In this document: positions 1 to 10,014 of the stretch, piece by piece
How positions within the stretch are numbered: position 1 is the first letter of the stretch
Layout: the number at the start of each line of letters is the position of its first letter
NCBI GenBank assembly: GCA_029213005.1
Contig: JARGPI010000015.1
Coordinates: 103,043 to 167,042 of the forward strand
Origin: Verrucomicrobiales bacterium
Lineage (GTDB): Bacteria > Verrucomicrobiota > Verrucomicrobiia > Verrucomicrobiales > DEV007
DNA length: 64,000 nt
Reading direction: 5' to 3'
The notes under the pieces: model-generated
What the model saw: only the letters and a program-made list of their open reading frames with translations
The model's database searches: none
What the model was told of the DNA's origin: nothing
Translations under genes and position numbers: made by a program

Positions 1-138
1 TCTTTCAAACACCTCGGAGGCAGTAGGATGGTCCCGCTTTTCGTCGACGAGCACCTCGTACACCACCTGACGCTGCTTCGTGAGCCGTAAGCCCCCGAGC
101 GATTCGCTGGATAAGGTATGTTTCGGTGTTTCTCCCAT
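1..138 (-). CDS. Fur-family transcriptional regulator, N-terminal part (truncated by window edge)
   Basis: Reverse strand from ATG at 138: MGETPKHTLSSESLGGLRLTKQRQVVYEVLVDEKRDHPTASEVFER; the RLTKQRQVVYEVL..DHPTASEVF pattern is typical of the Fur/PerR winged-helix N-terminus. Not in the supplied ORF track. Confidence 0.75.
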   Translation of the reverse strand, partial: MGETPKHTLSSESLGGLRLTKQRQVVYEVLVDEKRDHPTASEVFER

Positions 139-285
139 GTTTCTCCTTTATAAGGATACGTCACCGGTAACCGAAAAGTTATTTAGATCAAGAATAATTC
201 TAAAAAAGGATTCTCCAGAGTCTCGGAAGTTGGCCGGAAATATGAGATGGGCAACCAAAAACTGGGCAAAATTGGGCCGAAAAGC

Positions 286-1326
286 CTACAGTTTGGCGAT
301 TTCGCGAACCAAAGCGGGGCCACGATAGATCAAACCGGTATAAACCTGAACCAGAGCGGCACCGGCATCAAGTTTTGCCCGGGCGTCGTCTGCTGACATC
401 ACGCCTCCGGAGGCAATGATCGGAATCCCGTCGTCCATCGCGGACCGAAGCCAGCTCAACACTTCCGTCGAGTGCCCGGTCAGAGGAGCGCCGCTCAAAC
501 CACCCGCTTCATCAGCGAGCGCGTGTCCGGCGACTGATTTCCGCGAAATCGTCGTGTTGGTCGTAATCACCCCGTCGATTTTGGTTTCGCTGAAGACAGC
601 TCCGAGCGCTTTCACTGCCTCTTCCGTCAAATCAGGGGCAATTTTAATGACGATGGGAACCCGCCGACCGTCATTGGTGTCGATCAATTGCTCCCGCTTC
701 TGCTGTAGAACTTCTATCAAACCACGACAGGTTTCTGCGCTTTGCAAATCCCGAAGGCCCTTTGTATTCGGGGATGAAAGGTTCGCGGTGATGTAATCTG
801 CCCGATGATAAACCGCCTCAAACGCCTTCAAATAATCATCATTCGCGTTTTCATTCGGAGTATCGAAATTCTTCCCGATATTGATGCCCAGAACGCCCTG
901 AAATCTTCGACCAGTGGAAGTCGAGCGTTCCAAATTTCTGAGGAGCCCTTCAGTTCCGGGGTTGTTGAAGCCCATGCGATTGATAATCGCCTCGTGCTCG
1001 ATGAGACGAAACAGCCTCGGGGCGGGATTCCCCGGCTGAGGCCGCGGCGTCACGGTCCCCACCTCAATATGGCCGAATCCCAATTGTCCGAAGGCATCGA
1101 CAGCCGTGCCCCCTTTATCCAGTCCAGCAGCAAGCCCCACCTTGTTCGGAAAAGTCAGCCCCATCACGCTTACCGTTTCACCTTCGGCAACGCCGGGACT
1201 CCCCGTTACCCCGCGCAAAACCCCGAGAGAATGAGCGAGATTCATCCCCTTCAGTGTGAGGTGATGAGCCGTTTCGGCGTCTAACTTAAAGAGAATTTTT
1301 TTGGATATGGGATAGAGGTCCGGCAT
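286..1326 (-). CDS. pyrD: Dihydroorotate dehydrogenase (quinone), class 2
   Basis: MPDLYPISKKILFKLDAETAHHLTL..., PNKVGLAAGLDKGG, GHIEVGTVTPRPQPGNPAPRLFRL, NLSSPNTKGLRDLQ, ASGGVMSADDARAKLDAGAALVQVYTGLIYRGP. Confidence 0.97.
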   Translation of the reverse strand: MPDLYPISKKILFKLDAETAHHLTLKGMNLAHSLGVLRGVTGSPGVAEGETVSVMGLTFPNKVGLAAGLDKGGTAVDAFGQLGFGHIEVGTVTPRPQPGNPAPRLFRLIEHEAIINRMGFNNPGTEGLLRNLERSTSTGRRFQGVLGINIGKNFDTPNENANDDYLKAFEAVYHRADYITANLSSPNTKGLRDLQSAETCRGLIEVLQQKREQLIDTNDGRRVPIVIKIAPDLTEEAVKALGAVFSETKIDGVITTNTTISRKSVAGHALADEAGGLSGAPLTGHSTEVLSWLRSAMDDGIPIIASGGVMSADDARAKLDAGAALVQVYTGLIYRGPALVREIAKL

Positions 1327-1374
1327 CGAAATCCGTTAAACCCATCCTGAATTTCTTCAATGGGAAAGAGAATT

Positions 1375-2463
1375 TCAGCCGTTTTTGGCAACCAAAACCG
1401 ACTGATCGACCTTCACAAAAAGGAAGGGATAGGTTTCTCCCTTTTTCCGAAGCATCAGGAAGAAGGGCTGATCAAAAATAAACTTTCGATTCTGCGCCAT
1501 CACAACCGGGCCCCCGGATGAATCGCCACCAGATAAATAAGTGGGAGGAACCAGATAGGATTTGGTCACCATTCTGGTTCCTTTTCTATTCATCTTCAAC
1601 CCAACCCGCTGCCCGGCCCGTGCGATCGAGACCAGCGTCCCATTTCCCAGGTCAAGCATGCCGGGAAAGAGCGGCTTTAGATCAATGTCGCTGGAGAGGT
1701 TAATCTCGGGAATCACCACAACATCGCTTGAATCATTGTGATGCCGAGCCAGCGTTTGATTGCGATCCATAATCTCGGTCCATGCATTCACAGAATTAAT
1801 GACATCCTCAGTGCTTTTTAACGACGGATCGACAACCAGAACAACCTCTTCCCCGCCATCTTTTCCCCCGAGAATAATCGCTTTTCTCCGGGCTGACTCA
1901 TCGTAGGCTATCACCTTTATCGCCCCCGTGACTACTGCGGGATCTGCGCCAATGGTTCCAAAGCTTTTTACCGCTCGAGACACCCCTTCTCCCGACCTGA
2001 AGACAAACGGTGCTACATTCTGCTTGAGATCGGTATTGAAGTACAAATCGTGATTTAAAATACTTAAAAGTACAAGCCCACGGGTTCCGGGCATTCCAAA
2101 GTAGTTAGGTGGAAAGGGCACAAATAACTCTCCAAAATGGCGGGTAAGCAGCTTGTTAACATTTTTCCGGTACTCTTCCCCCGTACCTGAGAGAACCGAA
2201 AAATGAGCCCCCTTCGGAACGACATCCTCATATTTCCATTCGAACCCATTCAGCTCATCAACTAGAGGATTGTCTACCGAAAATGTCGGCTTATCCAGCT
2301 GATAAGCCGTTCTCATTTCATCCCAGCACTTTTGAAATCCGGGAGACCATATCAACGTTTCATTTGGCTTAAACGTTTCCTTCAGTGACAGCGTCTGCCG
2401 GATTTCCTCTCCGAGACCCACCGAAGTCAATACCAGAAGACATAGTATGGAACGCCAAATCAT
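1375..2463 (-). CDS. Secreted serpin-like protein
   Basis: N-terminal signal peptide; C-terminal FIFDQPFFLML fits the serpin signature pattern; upstream VVVIPEINLSSDIDLKPLF and hinge-like region also fit the serpin C-terminal half. Confidence 0.6.
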   Translation of the reverse strand: MIWRSILCLLVLTSVGLGEEIRQTLSLKETFKPNETLIWSPGFQKCWDEMRTAYQLDKPTFSVDNPLVDELNGFEWKYEDVVPKGAHFSVLSGTGEEYRKNVNKLLTRHFGELFVPFPPNYFGMPGTRGLVLLSILNHDLYFNTDLKQNVAPFVFRSGEGVSRAVKSFGTIGADPAVVTGAIKVIAYDESARRKAIILGGKDGGEEVVLVVDPSLKSTEDVINSVNAWTEIMDRNQTLARHHNDSSDVVVIPEINLSSDIDLKPLFPGMLDLGNGTLVSIARAGQRVGLKMNRKGTRMVTKSYLVPPTYLSGGDSSGGPVVMAQNRKFIFDQPFFLMLRKKGETYPFLFVKVDQSVLVAKNG

Positions 2464-3668
2464 TTTCCCGAACCGACTCCCAATACCACTACCTTTCCCG
2501 CAGCGTTCCGGGCGTATATTTTGCCATTGGCATAGACCGGCGGCGTCCAGAAACGCCCCTCCAGAATTGGTTCGCGGGTCCGTGGCTCAAAACCTTGAGG
2601 AGATGCCTTTCCCAGCAACATTTCACCCTGCTCGGTGAGCACAATCAGTTCATTACCGGCTGCGATGACACTTCCGTATTTGAACGCTTTGGTGCTCCAT
2701 TGTTTTGCTCCATCCGCTACCGCTATACAGCAAAACTCGACGGGGCGACCGCGATGAGCGGTTCCGTCAAATCCATAGAGAAACCCGTCAATTAAAACCG
2801 AATTCCCCATGTGGTTGGACATCGTCGTTTCTTCGTAAAGTTTAGTCAGTTGATCACCATCGAATTTAAAGAGCGCACATCCCCTGTCGTATCCGGTCGA
2901 GACAAACAGCTGACCATCACCAACGACCAGAGGCGTCGTGGCATTGGTCTGAAAACTGGTCCGCCACTGATGAAACCCGAGGGTCTTTCCGTTCGCCGGA
3001 TCAAGGATAACCAGCCCATCGGTTTTTAAGGTAGCGAGGAAACTTTTTTCACCACTTTGAAACAACTGCGGCGAGCCATAAGCGGGGCGGTATTTTTCAC
3101 TGCGCCAGACTTCTTCACCGGTCACTTTGTGATAGGCAAAAGTTGCGCAGGATTCAACTATAACCAAATCGTTGTGGATGTAGGGAGAACCTCCGTATCC
3201 CCACTCAGGGGCCCGATACATCCCTGCTTCTTTCAACATGTTCTTTTTCCAGAGAATCTTACCATCACTCAAAGTATAGCAATGTAGTTGCCCGTCTTTG
3301 CTGATCGCGTAGACCCGGTCACCATCGATCGTGGGGGTGGCATTAGGACCACCTTCGTGAAGATTCGGCATCAGTTCGGCGGGATAGGAATGCTTCCAAA
3401 GTACTTTTCCATCCGGTTCGGAGAAACACCAGACGGTTTCTTTCCCGTCCTGATACCCCATCGTAAATACTTTTCCCTGCGCCACCGAGAACGAGGAAAA
3501 GCCAATTCCGACTTCAGCTTCCCACGCGACATCTTTTAAATTCGCATTTTCGGGCAGGGTTTCACTCGTCTTACCGTTCTCTGACGGTCCGAGCCACTTC
3601 GGCCAATCCACAGCGGAACTGAATCCGGCGAAACTCAGCATCACTATCAAATAGAACCGGAGCGTCAT
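2460..3668 (-). CDS. PQQ-like beta-propeller repeat protein (BamB-like), secreted
   Basis: Signal peptide MTLRFYLIVMLSFAGFSSA, then DWPKWLGPSENGK and repeated GKVLWKH/GKILWKK/GEEVWRS/GKTLGFHQW blades. Start chosen at internal ATG (3668), just after the upstream moeB stop. Confidence 0.85.
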   Translation of the reverse strand: MTLRFYLIVMLSFAGFSSAVDWPKWLGPSENGKTSETLPENANLKDVAWEAEVGIGFSSFSVAQGKVFTMGYQDGKETVWCFSEPDGKVLWKHSYPAELMPNLHEGGPNATPTIDGDRVYAISKDGQLHCYTLSDGKILWKKNMLKEAGMYRAPEWGYGGSPYIHNDLVIVESCATFAYHKVTGEEVWRSEKYRPAYGSPQLFQSGEKSFLATLKTDGLVILDPANGKTLGFHQWRTSFQTNATTPLVVGDGQLFVSTGYDRGCALFKFDGDQLTKLYEETTMSNHMGNSVLIDGFLYGFDGTAHRGRPVEFCCIAVADGAKQWSTKAFKYGSVIAAGNELIVLTEQGEMLLGKASPQGFEPRTREPILEGRFWTPPVYANGKIYARNAAGKVVVLGVGSGK

Positions 3669-3670
3669 AA

Positions 3671-4846
3671 TTAGTAAAGGGCGACCGAGGCATCGATTTC
3701 GCGGGACCAGGCATTGATTCCGCCAGCGACATGACAAACATTTTGAAAACCCGCATCGGTCAATATTTTGAGAGCCTCGAAACTTCTCCCCCCCGCTTTG
3801 CAGTGAATCACGGTCTCGGCGGATGGATCCAGTTTCCCCAGAGATTCCGGCAAACTGCCGAGAGGTATCAATGTTGAGTTGGGCAGTTTACAAATATCCG
3901 CCTCCATCGGCTCGCGCACATCGAGTAGCACAAATGGTTTATCCTCTTTCATTCTGGCGTTCAGCTGATGGACATCGATTTCTTTCATTTCTTTTTCGGT
4001 AGCGATCTCAGGCACTTCACAGGCAAAATCGATCTCTTTCAATTCCGTAATCGTCGGATTTTCGCCACAAACGGCACATTCCGGATCCCGACGCAGCTTT
4101 ATCTCGCGAAATCGAAATTTCAGAGCATCGAAATGTATCAAACGGCCGACCAAAGGATCCCCGATTCCGAGAATCAACTTGATCGCTTCGTTAGCCTGCA
4201 GGCTGCCCACAATTCCCGGTAAAACACCGAGAACGCCCCCTTCCGAACAGCTCGGGACCTGGCCCGGTTCCGGCGGAGTGGGGAAAAGACATCGGTAACA
4301 GGGACCGCCCAGATTGGGGGCAAAAACTGAGACCTGACCTTCAAAACGAAAAATCGACCCGTACACATTCGGTTTCCCGGTCAGAACCGCCAAATCGTTA
4401 CTCAAATAGCGCGTCGGAAAGTTATCAGTACCGTCAATAATGAGGTCATAAGGCTCCGCTATTTTTTTGGCATTTTCTGCAACAAATCTCACTTCATGCG
4501 TCTCTACATTAAGCGCCGGATTGATCTCTTTCAGAGTCTCAACAGCCGATGCGATTTTAGCCCTCCCTACATCAGACACACCATGAATAATCTGCCTCTG
4601 AAGATTCGAAAACTCGACTTTATCATCATCGACGATCCCTATCGTTCCAACCCCGGCTGCGGCAAGGTACAGGCTGACTGGCGAGCCGAGGCCGCCCGCG
4701 CCGATGCACAGGACGCGGGATGCTTTCAGCTTCTTCTGCCCGTCGAGGCCGACGTCCGGAATCGTAATGTGCCGGGCGTAACGGGAAAGTTCCGCGGATT
4801 CCAATTCTATGCCAGCCCAGGCGGCATCTTCGAGAATGCTTTTCAT
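3671..4846 (-). CDS. moeB: MoeB/ThiF-type adenylyltransferase with C-terminal rhodanese domain
   Basis: RVLCIGAGGLGSPVSLYLAAAGVGTIGIVDDDKVEFSNLQRQIIH; CysXXCys pairs (CYRC...CAVC); C-terminal VIHCKAGGRS rhodanese loop. Confidence 0.92.
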   Translation of the reverse strand: MKSILEDAAWAGIELESAELSRYARHITIPDVGLDGQKKLKASRVLCIGAGGLGSPVSLYLAAAGVGTIGIVDDDKVEFSNLQRQIIHGVSDVGRAKIASAVETLKEINPALNVETHEVRFVAENAKKIAEPYDLIIDGTDNFPTRYLSNDLAVLTGKPNVYGSIFRFEGQVSVFAPNLGGPCYRCLFPTPPEPGQVPSCSEGGVLGVLPGIVGSLQANEAIKLILGIGDPLVGRLIHFDALKFRFREIKLRRDPECAVCGENPTITELKEIDFACEVPEIATEKEMKEIDVHQLNARMKEDKPFVLLDVREPMEADICKLPNSTLIPLGSLPESLGKLDPSAETVIHCKAGGRSFEALKILTDAGFQNVCHVAGGINAWSREIDASVALY

Positions 4847-4918
4847 TTTGAGTATGACGAAGTTGAATCCTTCATGTTTTAAACACAACCCCTAAACGTT
4901 TTTTTACCAGGACATTCA

Positions 4919-4974
4919 CCCTGACTTACCGGGACGGTCGCGTATAACCCAACGCGACCGTTCTGGTGTCAGGG
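4919..4974. repeat. Long imperfect inverted repeat / hairpin in divergent promoter region
   Basis: Inner perfect 10-bp arms ACGGTCGCGT (4934-4943) / ACGCGACCGT (4952-4961) around 8 nt; outer arms CCCTGAC (4919-4925) / GTCAGGG (4968-4974). Confidence 0.85.
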
Positions 4975-5069
4975 AACCTCGATTTTCTATCGAATGGTGT
5001 TTTGATAATTTTTAGACGGAATTTATGCTCAGTTCCGCTCTATCTTAAGAACGTTCCACACGTAACCTT

Positions 5070-6695
5070 TTGCAGTACAACCAACCCATAATTGCTATGC
5101 GACAACTCCAACTTTGTAATGCCATTACAGCCGCAGCCATTGCCGGATCTTTGATCTTCGGCGGCCTCGGAACCGCTCAGGATCTCCAGTTTTCTGAGAT
5201 CAAAGACAAGATGACTTTTGATTCATCGCCGGTGAAATCCGTGAACGGAGTCATCGCCAGCTACGCTCCCGCTCTTGAGTCCGCGACTCCGGCGGTGGTA
5301 ACTATTTTCGCCAAAAGCGATCCTGTGGCCCGTGGAGGTCAGGGGATTTCCGATCCCCGGATCGATATGCTGCGACGCCTTCTCGGTGACCAGCTCGACG
5401 ATCTGCTTGAGCAGTTGCCGGAAGGACACGGCGGACAGTCCGGCCTCGGCTCCGGAGTGATCCTTTCTGCTGATGGATACATTTTAACGAATAACCACGT
5501 GGTGAGCGGAGCGGACCGGCTGACGGTAGCTCTGAAAGACGACAAACGGGAGTATCCCGCAACCCTCATTGGTGGTGATAAAGATACCGATGTTGCCCTC
5601 ATCAAAATCGAGGCGAAAAATCTGAAACCCATGAGAATCGGTGACAGCTCGAATGTTAAAGTCGGCGATGTCGTTCTCGCAGTCGGTAACCCGCTGGGAC
5701 TGGAACAAACCGTGACTCAGGGAATCGTCAGTGCGCTGGGTCGTCGCAGCCTCGGCATTACCGGGCGGGAAGGTTATGAGAATTTCATCCAGACCGATGC
5801 GTCGATCAATGTGGGTAACTCTGGTGGGGCTCTGATCGATGCTCAGGGTCGTCTTATCGGGATGAACACAGCGATCAAAACCGATGGTGTTTCGCGCGGC
5901 AACATGGGAATTGCCTTTGCGATTCCCTCTAACATGGCACTGAATGTCGTCCGCAAACTTGTCGATGGCGGAGGCAAGGTCCGCCGCGGTTTCCTTGGAA
6001 TCGGATTGGATGATGTGAATGGCGAGAGAGCTCAGGAGCTGGGACTCAACACCCTGAACGGTTCTCTGGTCCGGAGTGTCAACGAAGGGACCCCTGCTCA
6101 TATCGCCGGATTGAAAATCGATGACTTTATCGTCGAAATCGATGGTCGCCCCATTTCTGATTCCGCTCAGCTCCGTCTCGATGTGAGCAGCAAAGATCCC
6201 GGAACTGAGGTGAATTTCAAAATCATCCGGGAAGGTGCCGAGCGCGCGATTTCGGTCGTTCTCGGTGACAAAGATGAACTGCTCGCGAAAATGAACTCCC
6301 AGCGACAGGATCTTCCTCAGCCCAATCAGCGCCGCCCCGGAATGCGCCCCGCTCAACCTCGCGATCCAATCGCGCGCCGGGCACCAGGTGCACCGGAACA
6401 GGATGCTCAGGGATTTCTCGACGGTGTAGGTCTCCAGAATCTCGACCGCAATCTCCGTTCCGCTCTCGACGTGGATGACTCGGTTCGCGGAGTTTTTGTC
6501 TCGAGCGTCGCTGTCGGCTCAGAGGCTGCTCAGGCCGGGCTTGAAGCCGGTCAAATTATCACTCAGGTCGATCAGGAAAACGTCAACTCGATTGCGGAAG
6601 CGAGTGGCATCGTCGAAAACTTTGACGGTCAGGTCATACTTCTTCAGGTCTACAAAGACGGCCGAAGATCGATCCTGGCGGTGCCTGTTCAGTAA
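5070..6695 (+). CDS. Do-family (HtrA/DegP-like) serine endoprotease with PDZ domains
   Basis: GSGVILSADGYILTNNHVVSGA, DKDTDVALIKI, INVGNSGGALIDAQGRLIGMNTAI, then two PDZ-like regions. Confidence 0.95.
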   Translation: MQYNQPIIAMRQLQLCNAITAAAIAGSLIFGGLGTAQDLQFSEIKDKMTFDSSPVKSVNGVIASYAPALESATPAVVTIFAKSDPVARGGQGISDPRIDMLRRLLGDQLDDLLEQLPEGHGGQSGLGSGVILSADGYILTNNHVVSGADRLTVALKDDKREYPATLIGGDKDTDVALIKIEAKNLKPMRIGDSSNVKVGDVVLAVGNPLGLEQTVTQGIVSALGRRSLGITGREGYENFIQTDASINVGNSGGALIDAQGRLIGMNTAIKTDGVSRGNMGIAFAIPSNMALNVVRKLVDGGGKVRRGFLGIGLDDVNGERAQELGLNTLNGSLVRSVNEGTPAHIAGLKIDDFIVEIDGRPISDSAQLRLDVSSKDPGTEVNFKIIREGAERAISVVLGDKDELLAKMNSQRQDLPQPNQRRPGMRPAQPRDPIARRAPGAPEQDAQGFLDGVGLQNLDRNLRSALDVDDSVRGVFVSSVAVGSEAAQAGLEAGQIITQVDQENVNSIAEASGIVENFDGQVILLQVYKDGRRSILAVPVQ

Positions 6696-6713
6696 CCCCG
6701 GACCCAACCAGCC

Positions 6714-7154
6714 GTGAGTGACGATTCTGCCAATCTCCGGGGCATTTCAAGGCTCGAACAGGAATCGAGCGGAACTTACGGCTGGCAGGTTAGAATTCAA
6801 AGAAATGGCGTCCGTTATGGACGCTTTTTTTCTGATTACGAGTGGGGAGGTACCCAGAAAGCCCTGAACATCGCCCTGCAATATCGTGACCGGGTTATCG
6901 CCCATCAGGAGCGGGTCAGCCAAACTTCAGTTCGCGCCCATGAAACCGTCGGGGCCCGAAATCAGTCCGGAGTGGTTGGGGTGACCCGGATTTCTCAGCG
7001 CAGCGCCAAAGGAATTGAGTACCATTTCTGGCAGGCCAGTTGGACCGATCAGGACGGCAATCGGAGAACGGTCCGTTACTCCGTGCTCAAGCTGGGCGAA
7101 GAAAAGGCCTTCGAACTGGCCTGCGTCGCCCGCGAAGATGCATTAAAAGGGTAA
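6714..7154 (+). CDS. Stand-alone protein with two AP2-like DNA-binding domains
   Basis: Two repeats, RGISRLEQESSGTYGWQVRIQRNGVRYGRFFSD... and SGVVGVTRIS...YHFWQASWTDQDGNRRTVRYSVLKLGEEKAFELACVARE, which resemble AP2 domains. Confidence 0.6.
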   Translation: MSDDSANLRGISRLEQESSGTYGWQVRIQRNGVRYGRFFSDYEWGGTQKALNIALQYRDRVIAHQERVSQTSVRAHETVGARNQSGVVGVTRISQRSAKGIEYHFWQASWTDQDGNRRTVRYSVLKLGEEKAFELACVAREDALKG

Positions 7155-7267
7155 ATTCTCTACCCTTGCCCCGCCTTTGTCCCACCCTTCGGGTATTATT
7201 TAAAATATACGAAGGATTCTTGCGCAGATTGCTTGCTTTCCGCCTCGCTCACACTCACAAATAAATC

Positions 7268-10006
7268 ATGCACGTCATTTTTGGTCAGGAGTTGGACGGA
7301 TGTCCTATGCCCGATTCTCTTCGGGGAATAAACCGGATCGTCCTGGGGCCCCGCGGCCTCCTCGATTTACTGGAACTCCGTCTCGGTTTGGCCCCGGTCG
7401 CTATCGATCATACCTCGCGTCTCCTCAGTTACCGCGAAGCGCTCCGGAGCGCCGCAGAGCTGAAAAAACGGTTCTACAGCGCTTCGTTCGAGGTTGATCC
7501 CTTCGGTTCTTCAAAAGTGCTTTTACGCTGGCGGGATGATCTGTGCCTCAGCGGTTGGGACCCTGAACTCTCACATGACAGCGCCTCGGCGAGACTTCAG
7601 GATCTTGCAGTCGTTGAGGAAATTTTCCGCAAATCCCGGGAGGCCGAACTCGATGAAACCCGGCGTCTTCTCCGGATCAAAGCGGCATTCGATGCCGGGT
7701 CCGATCCGGGCTTCGAGACTTTCGACCTCCTGGAGACCGTCGAGCATTTCCCGATCCGCTGGCGGGATGTTCTTGAGACGCTAAATCCTACCGAAAATGC
7801 CTTCCCCGCGCCTTCGCAGCCTCTTGCTGAAGCCGGAACTCGGCTCCACGCCATGCAGGAGCGACTGCTCCGAAAAGATGGACTTTTTGAGGGCTCAGAC
7901 CATACGATCCGAATCGTGGAAGGCCCTGTCCTTTCAAAAAAAGCCGATGCGGCAGCTGCGCTCCTTTCCGCTCTCGATTCTGGACAAAAATGTCTCATCA
8001 GCGATCCTGCTGAACTCGCTCCACTCAACCGGGCGGTCCAAAGTCTCGATTCCCCGGCGGTCGGTTCCGGGAGTCGCAGTTCGCTGGGGGCATTGATTCA
8101 GCTCGCGCCGGTGTTGCTCCGACTCCACTGGGGACCTTTTAATCCGCAGGCCTGGCTCGAGTTTTTTCTTCACCCGGTTCGGCCCCTTCATCCCAAACTC
8201 GCTGGCAATCTGGCATTTGCGCTGAATCAGTCTCCTTCCCAGGCAAATCCCGCCTGGCAGAATGCGATTACGAAGACCTTAAACTCAACGGAGGACCCCG
8301 CTCAGACAAAGCGCATCAACGAACAAATCGCATCCTGGCTTTCTCCGGAGGAATTTTCCGATGTCGCCCAAACCGACGTTCTTTCCGACACGATGTTGAA
8401 ACTCTCCGATTGGCTCTCGGCTCGGGGATCCGGCGAAGGGGAACGGGAAAAATCGGGCTGGTTGGCGGCTTCCAGCTCAGTGAGATCTCTCGCCAAAAGT
8501 ATCGCCTCGGTCCCGACCGTAACCCGCGAAGATCTCGAAAGAATCGTGGCCGAATGGCTTCCCGGAGCCGCGATCGGCGACACGTCTCCACCGGAACTGG
8601 GCGGCCCGCAGCGCTTCGCCACTCCCGGGCACCTTCTCGAGCCAACTGACCATGTCGTCTGGTGGCAACCGCGGGAGAAAACCGTTTCCAAAATGCCCTG
8701 GACGACGCCGGAAACAGCCTGGCTGGAGGAAAACGGCGTCGCTTTTCCGAATCACGATTTGCTCACCAAAACCGCTCAAAGACGCTCCTATAGCAGCATT
8801 CTAAACGCCCGACGGTCGCTCACAATTTTTCACTGTCCCCAAAATGACGCCACCGATGGAGTCCTCTCCCCGCTTGCGGTCCGGCTCATGGCGGAATTCG
8901 GCGGCGATATCGTCGTCGCTTCGGAAGAACTCATCGATTTTGCAGAAACCGACATTATTCCCCTTCCCCGGCCCCGGGAATCGTGGTCGATCAGCTGTCC
9001 GGAACTGCTCACTTCACGGGAAACTGAGTCCTTTTCCTCGCTCAATAAATTTATCTACACCCCCTGGGAATGGGTCCTCAGCTACAAAGCCCGGCTCCGC
9101 AGCGGACCCCAGGTGGATTGCCGGATCTCCGACGATGCGCGGCGCCAGGGTTCGCTTCTTCACGGATTTGTCGAAAGCCTGCTCGAACCGGAGCCGGACC
9201 CGCTCGAAGTTTCCGACTCGAATGTCCCCGACGCCGGAAAATCCAACGAAGCGGAATCCGTTACCGCCGGTTTGCTCGAGACCTTGGTAACCCGCCTCTT
9301 TGATGACAACTCATCGATCAGTTGGAAAGACATCTCTCAAACAGCCGTCACCGACTGGGTCGAAAACCAATGGGAAAACATCCTCATTCATCAAGCGGCT
9401 CACTACCTCGTTCCGGGCAACGAAGCCTCCCGAAGTGAGTTACTTTACCTCGCGAAAAACGCGATTTGGGAACTGCTCCAGCAATTGCGGGCCGCGAACG
9501 TCGTCTCGGTGACCTGCGAGGAAAAAATCACCGATATCCCGTTTGTCGGCGGACATATCGGTGGATTTATCGATTTGAAAGTCGTCAATGAAGAGGGCGA
9601 AACCGGTCTCATCGACATGAAGCTCGGGGGACTGTCCTACCGTCGCGACGAACTGGTCAACGGTCGTCACCTTCAGCTTGCGGTTTACGGTCAGCTGATA
9701 AAATCGAAATACGGAAAAGACGCCCACTGTGCTTATTTCATCTTTTCCGGCGGCGGCAAAATGCTGGCGCGAAGCAATCGCTTTTTTCCCAACGCCGACA
9801 TGGTTTACCCCAAAGACGGCACCCCGGAGGAGGAATGGAGGGCGTGCTGGGCGCAATTTGAGCAATTCTGGAGCGCTCGCCGGGGCCAACTCAACACCGG
9901 AACAATCGAGCTCAAGACCTCCTTCGATCTCGCAAACTGGACAGTCGCTGAGCCCGGTAAATACAGCGATTTTCTCCATCTCACCGGCTGGAAAGAAACC
10001 GACTAA
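7268..10006 (+). CDS. AddB-like PD-(D/E)XK nuclease family protein
   Basis: Large protein directly upstream of a UvrD-type helicase; C-terminal nuclease motif GGFIDLKVVNEEGETGLIDMKLGG; N-terminus lacks a clear Walker A. Confidence 0.75.
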   Translation: MHVIFGQELDGCPMPDSLRGINRIVLGPRGLLDLLELRLGLAPVAIDHTSRLLSYREALRSAAELKKRFYSASFEVDPFGSSKVLLRWRDDLCLSGWDPELSHDSASARLQDLAVVEEIFRKSREAELDETRRLLRIKAAFDAGSDPGFETFDLLETVEHFPIRWRDVLETLNPTENAFPAPSQPLAEAGTRLHAMQERLLRKDGLFEGSDHTIRIVEGPVLSKKADAAAALLSALDSGQKCLISDPAELAPLNRAVQSLDSPAVGSGSRSSLGALIQLAPVLLRLHWGPFNPQAWLEFFLHPVRPLHPKLAGNLAFALNQSPSQANPAWQNAITKTLNSTEDPAQTKRINEQIASWLSPEEFSDVAQTDVLSDTMLKLSDWLSARGSGEGEREKSGWLAASSSVRSLAKSIASVPTVTREDLERIVAEWLPGAAIGDTSPPELGGPQRFATPGHLLEPTDHVVWWQPREKTVSKMPWTTPETAWLEENGVAFPNHDLLTKTAQRRSYSSILNARRSLTIFHCPQNDATDGVLSPLAVRLMAEFGGDIVVASEELIDFAETDIIPLPRPRESWSISCPELLTSRETESFSSLNKFIYTPWEWVLSYKARLRSGPQVDCRISDDARRQGSLLHGFVESLLEPEPDPLEVSDSNVPDAGKSNEAESVTAGLLETLVTRLFDDNSSISWKDISQTAVTDWVENQWENILIHQAAHYLVPGNEASRSELLYLAKNAIWELLQQLRAANVVSVTCEEKITDIPFVGGHIGGFIDLKVVNEEGETGLIDMKLGGLSYRRDELVNGRHLQLAVYGQLIKSKYGKDAHCAYFIFSGGGKMLARSNRFFPNADMVYPKDGTPEEEWRACWAQFEQFWSARRGQLNTGTIELKTSFDLANWTVAEPGKYSDFLHLTGWKETD

Positions 10007-10014
10007 ACCCAAAG

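Noticed and set aside
5484-6356. 290-aa ORF on the - strand
   Set aside because: Antisense to the HtrA-like protease; shadow ORF.
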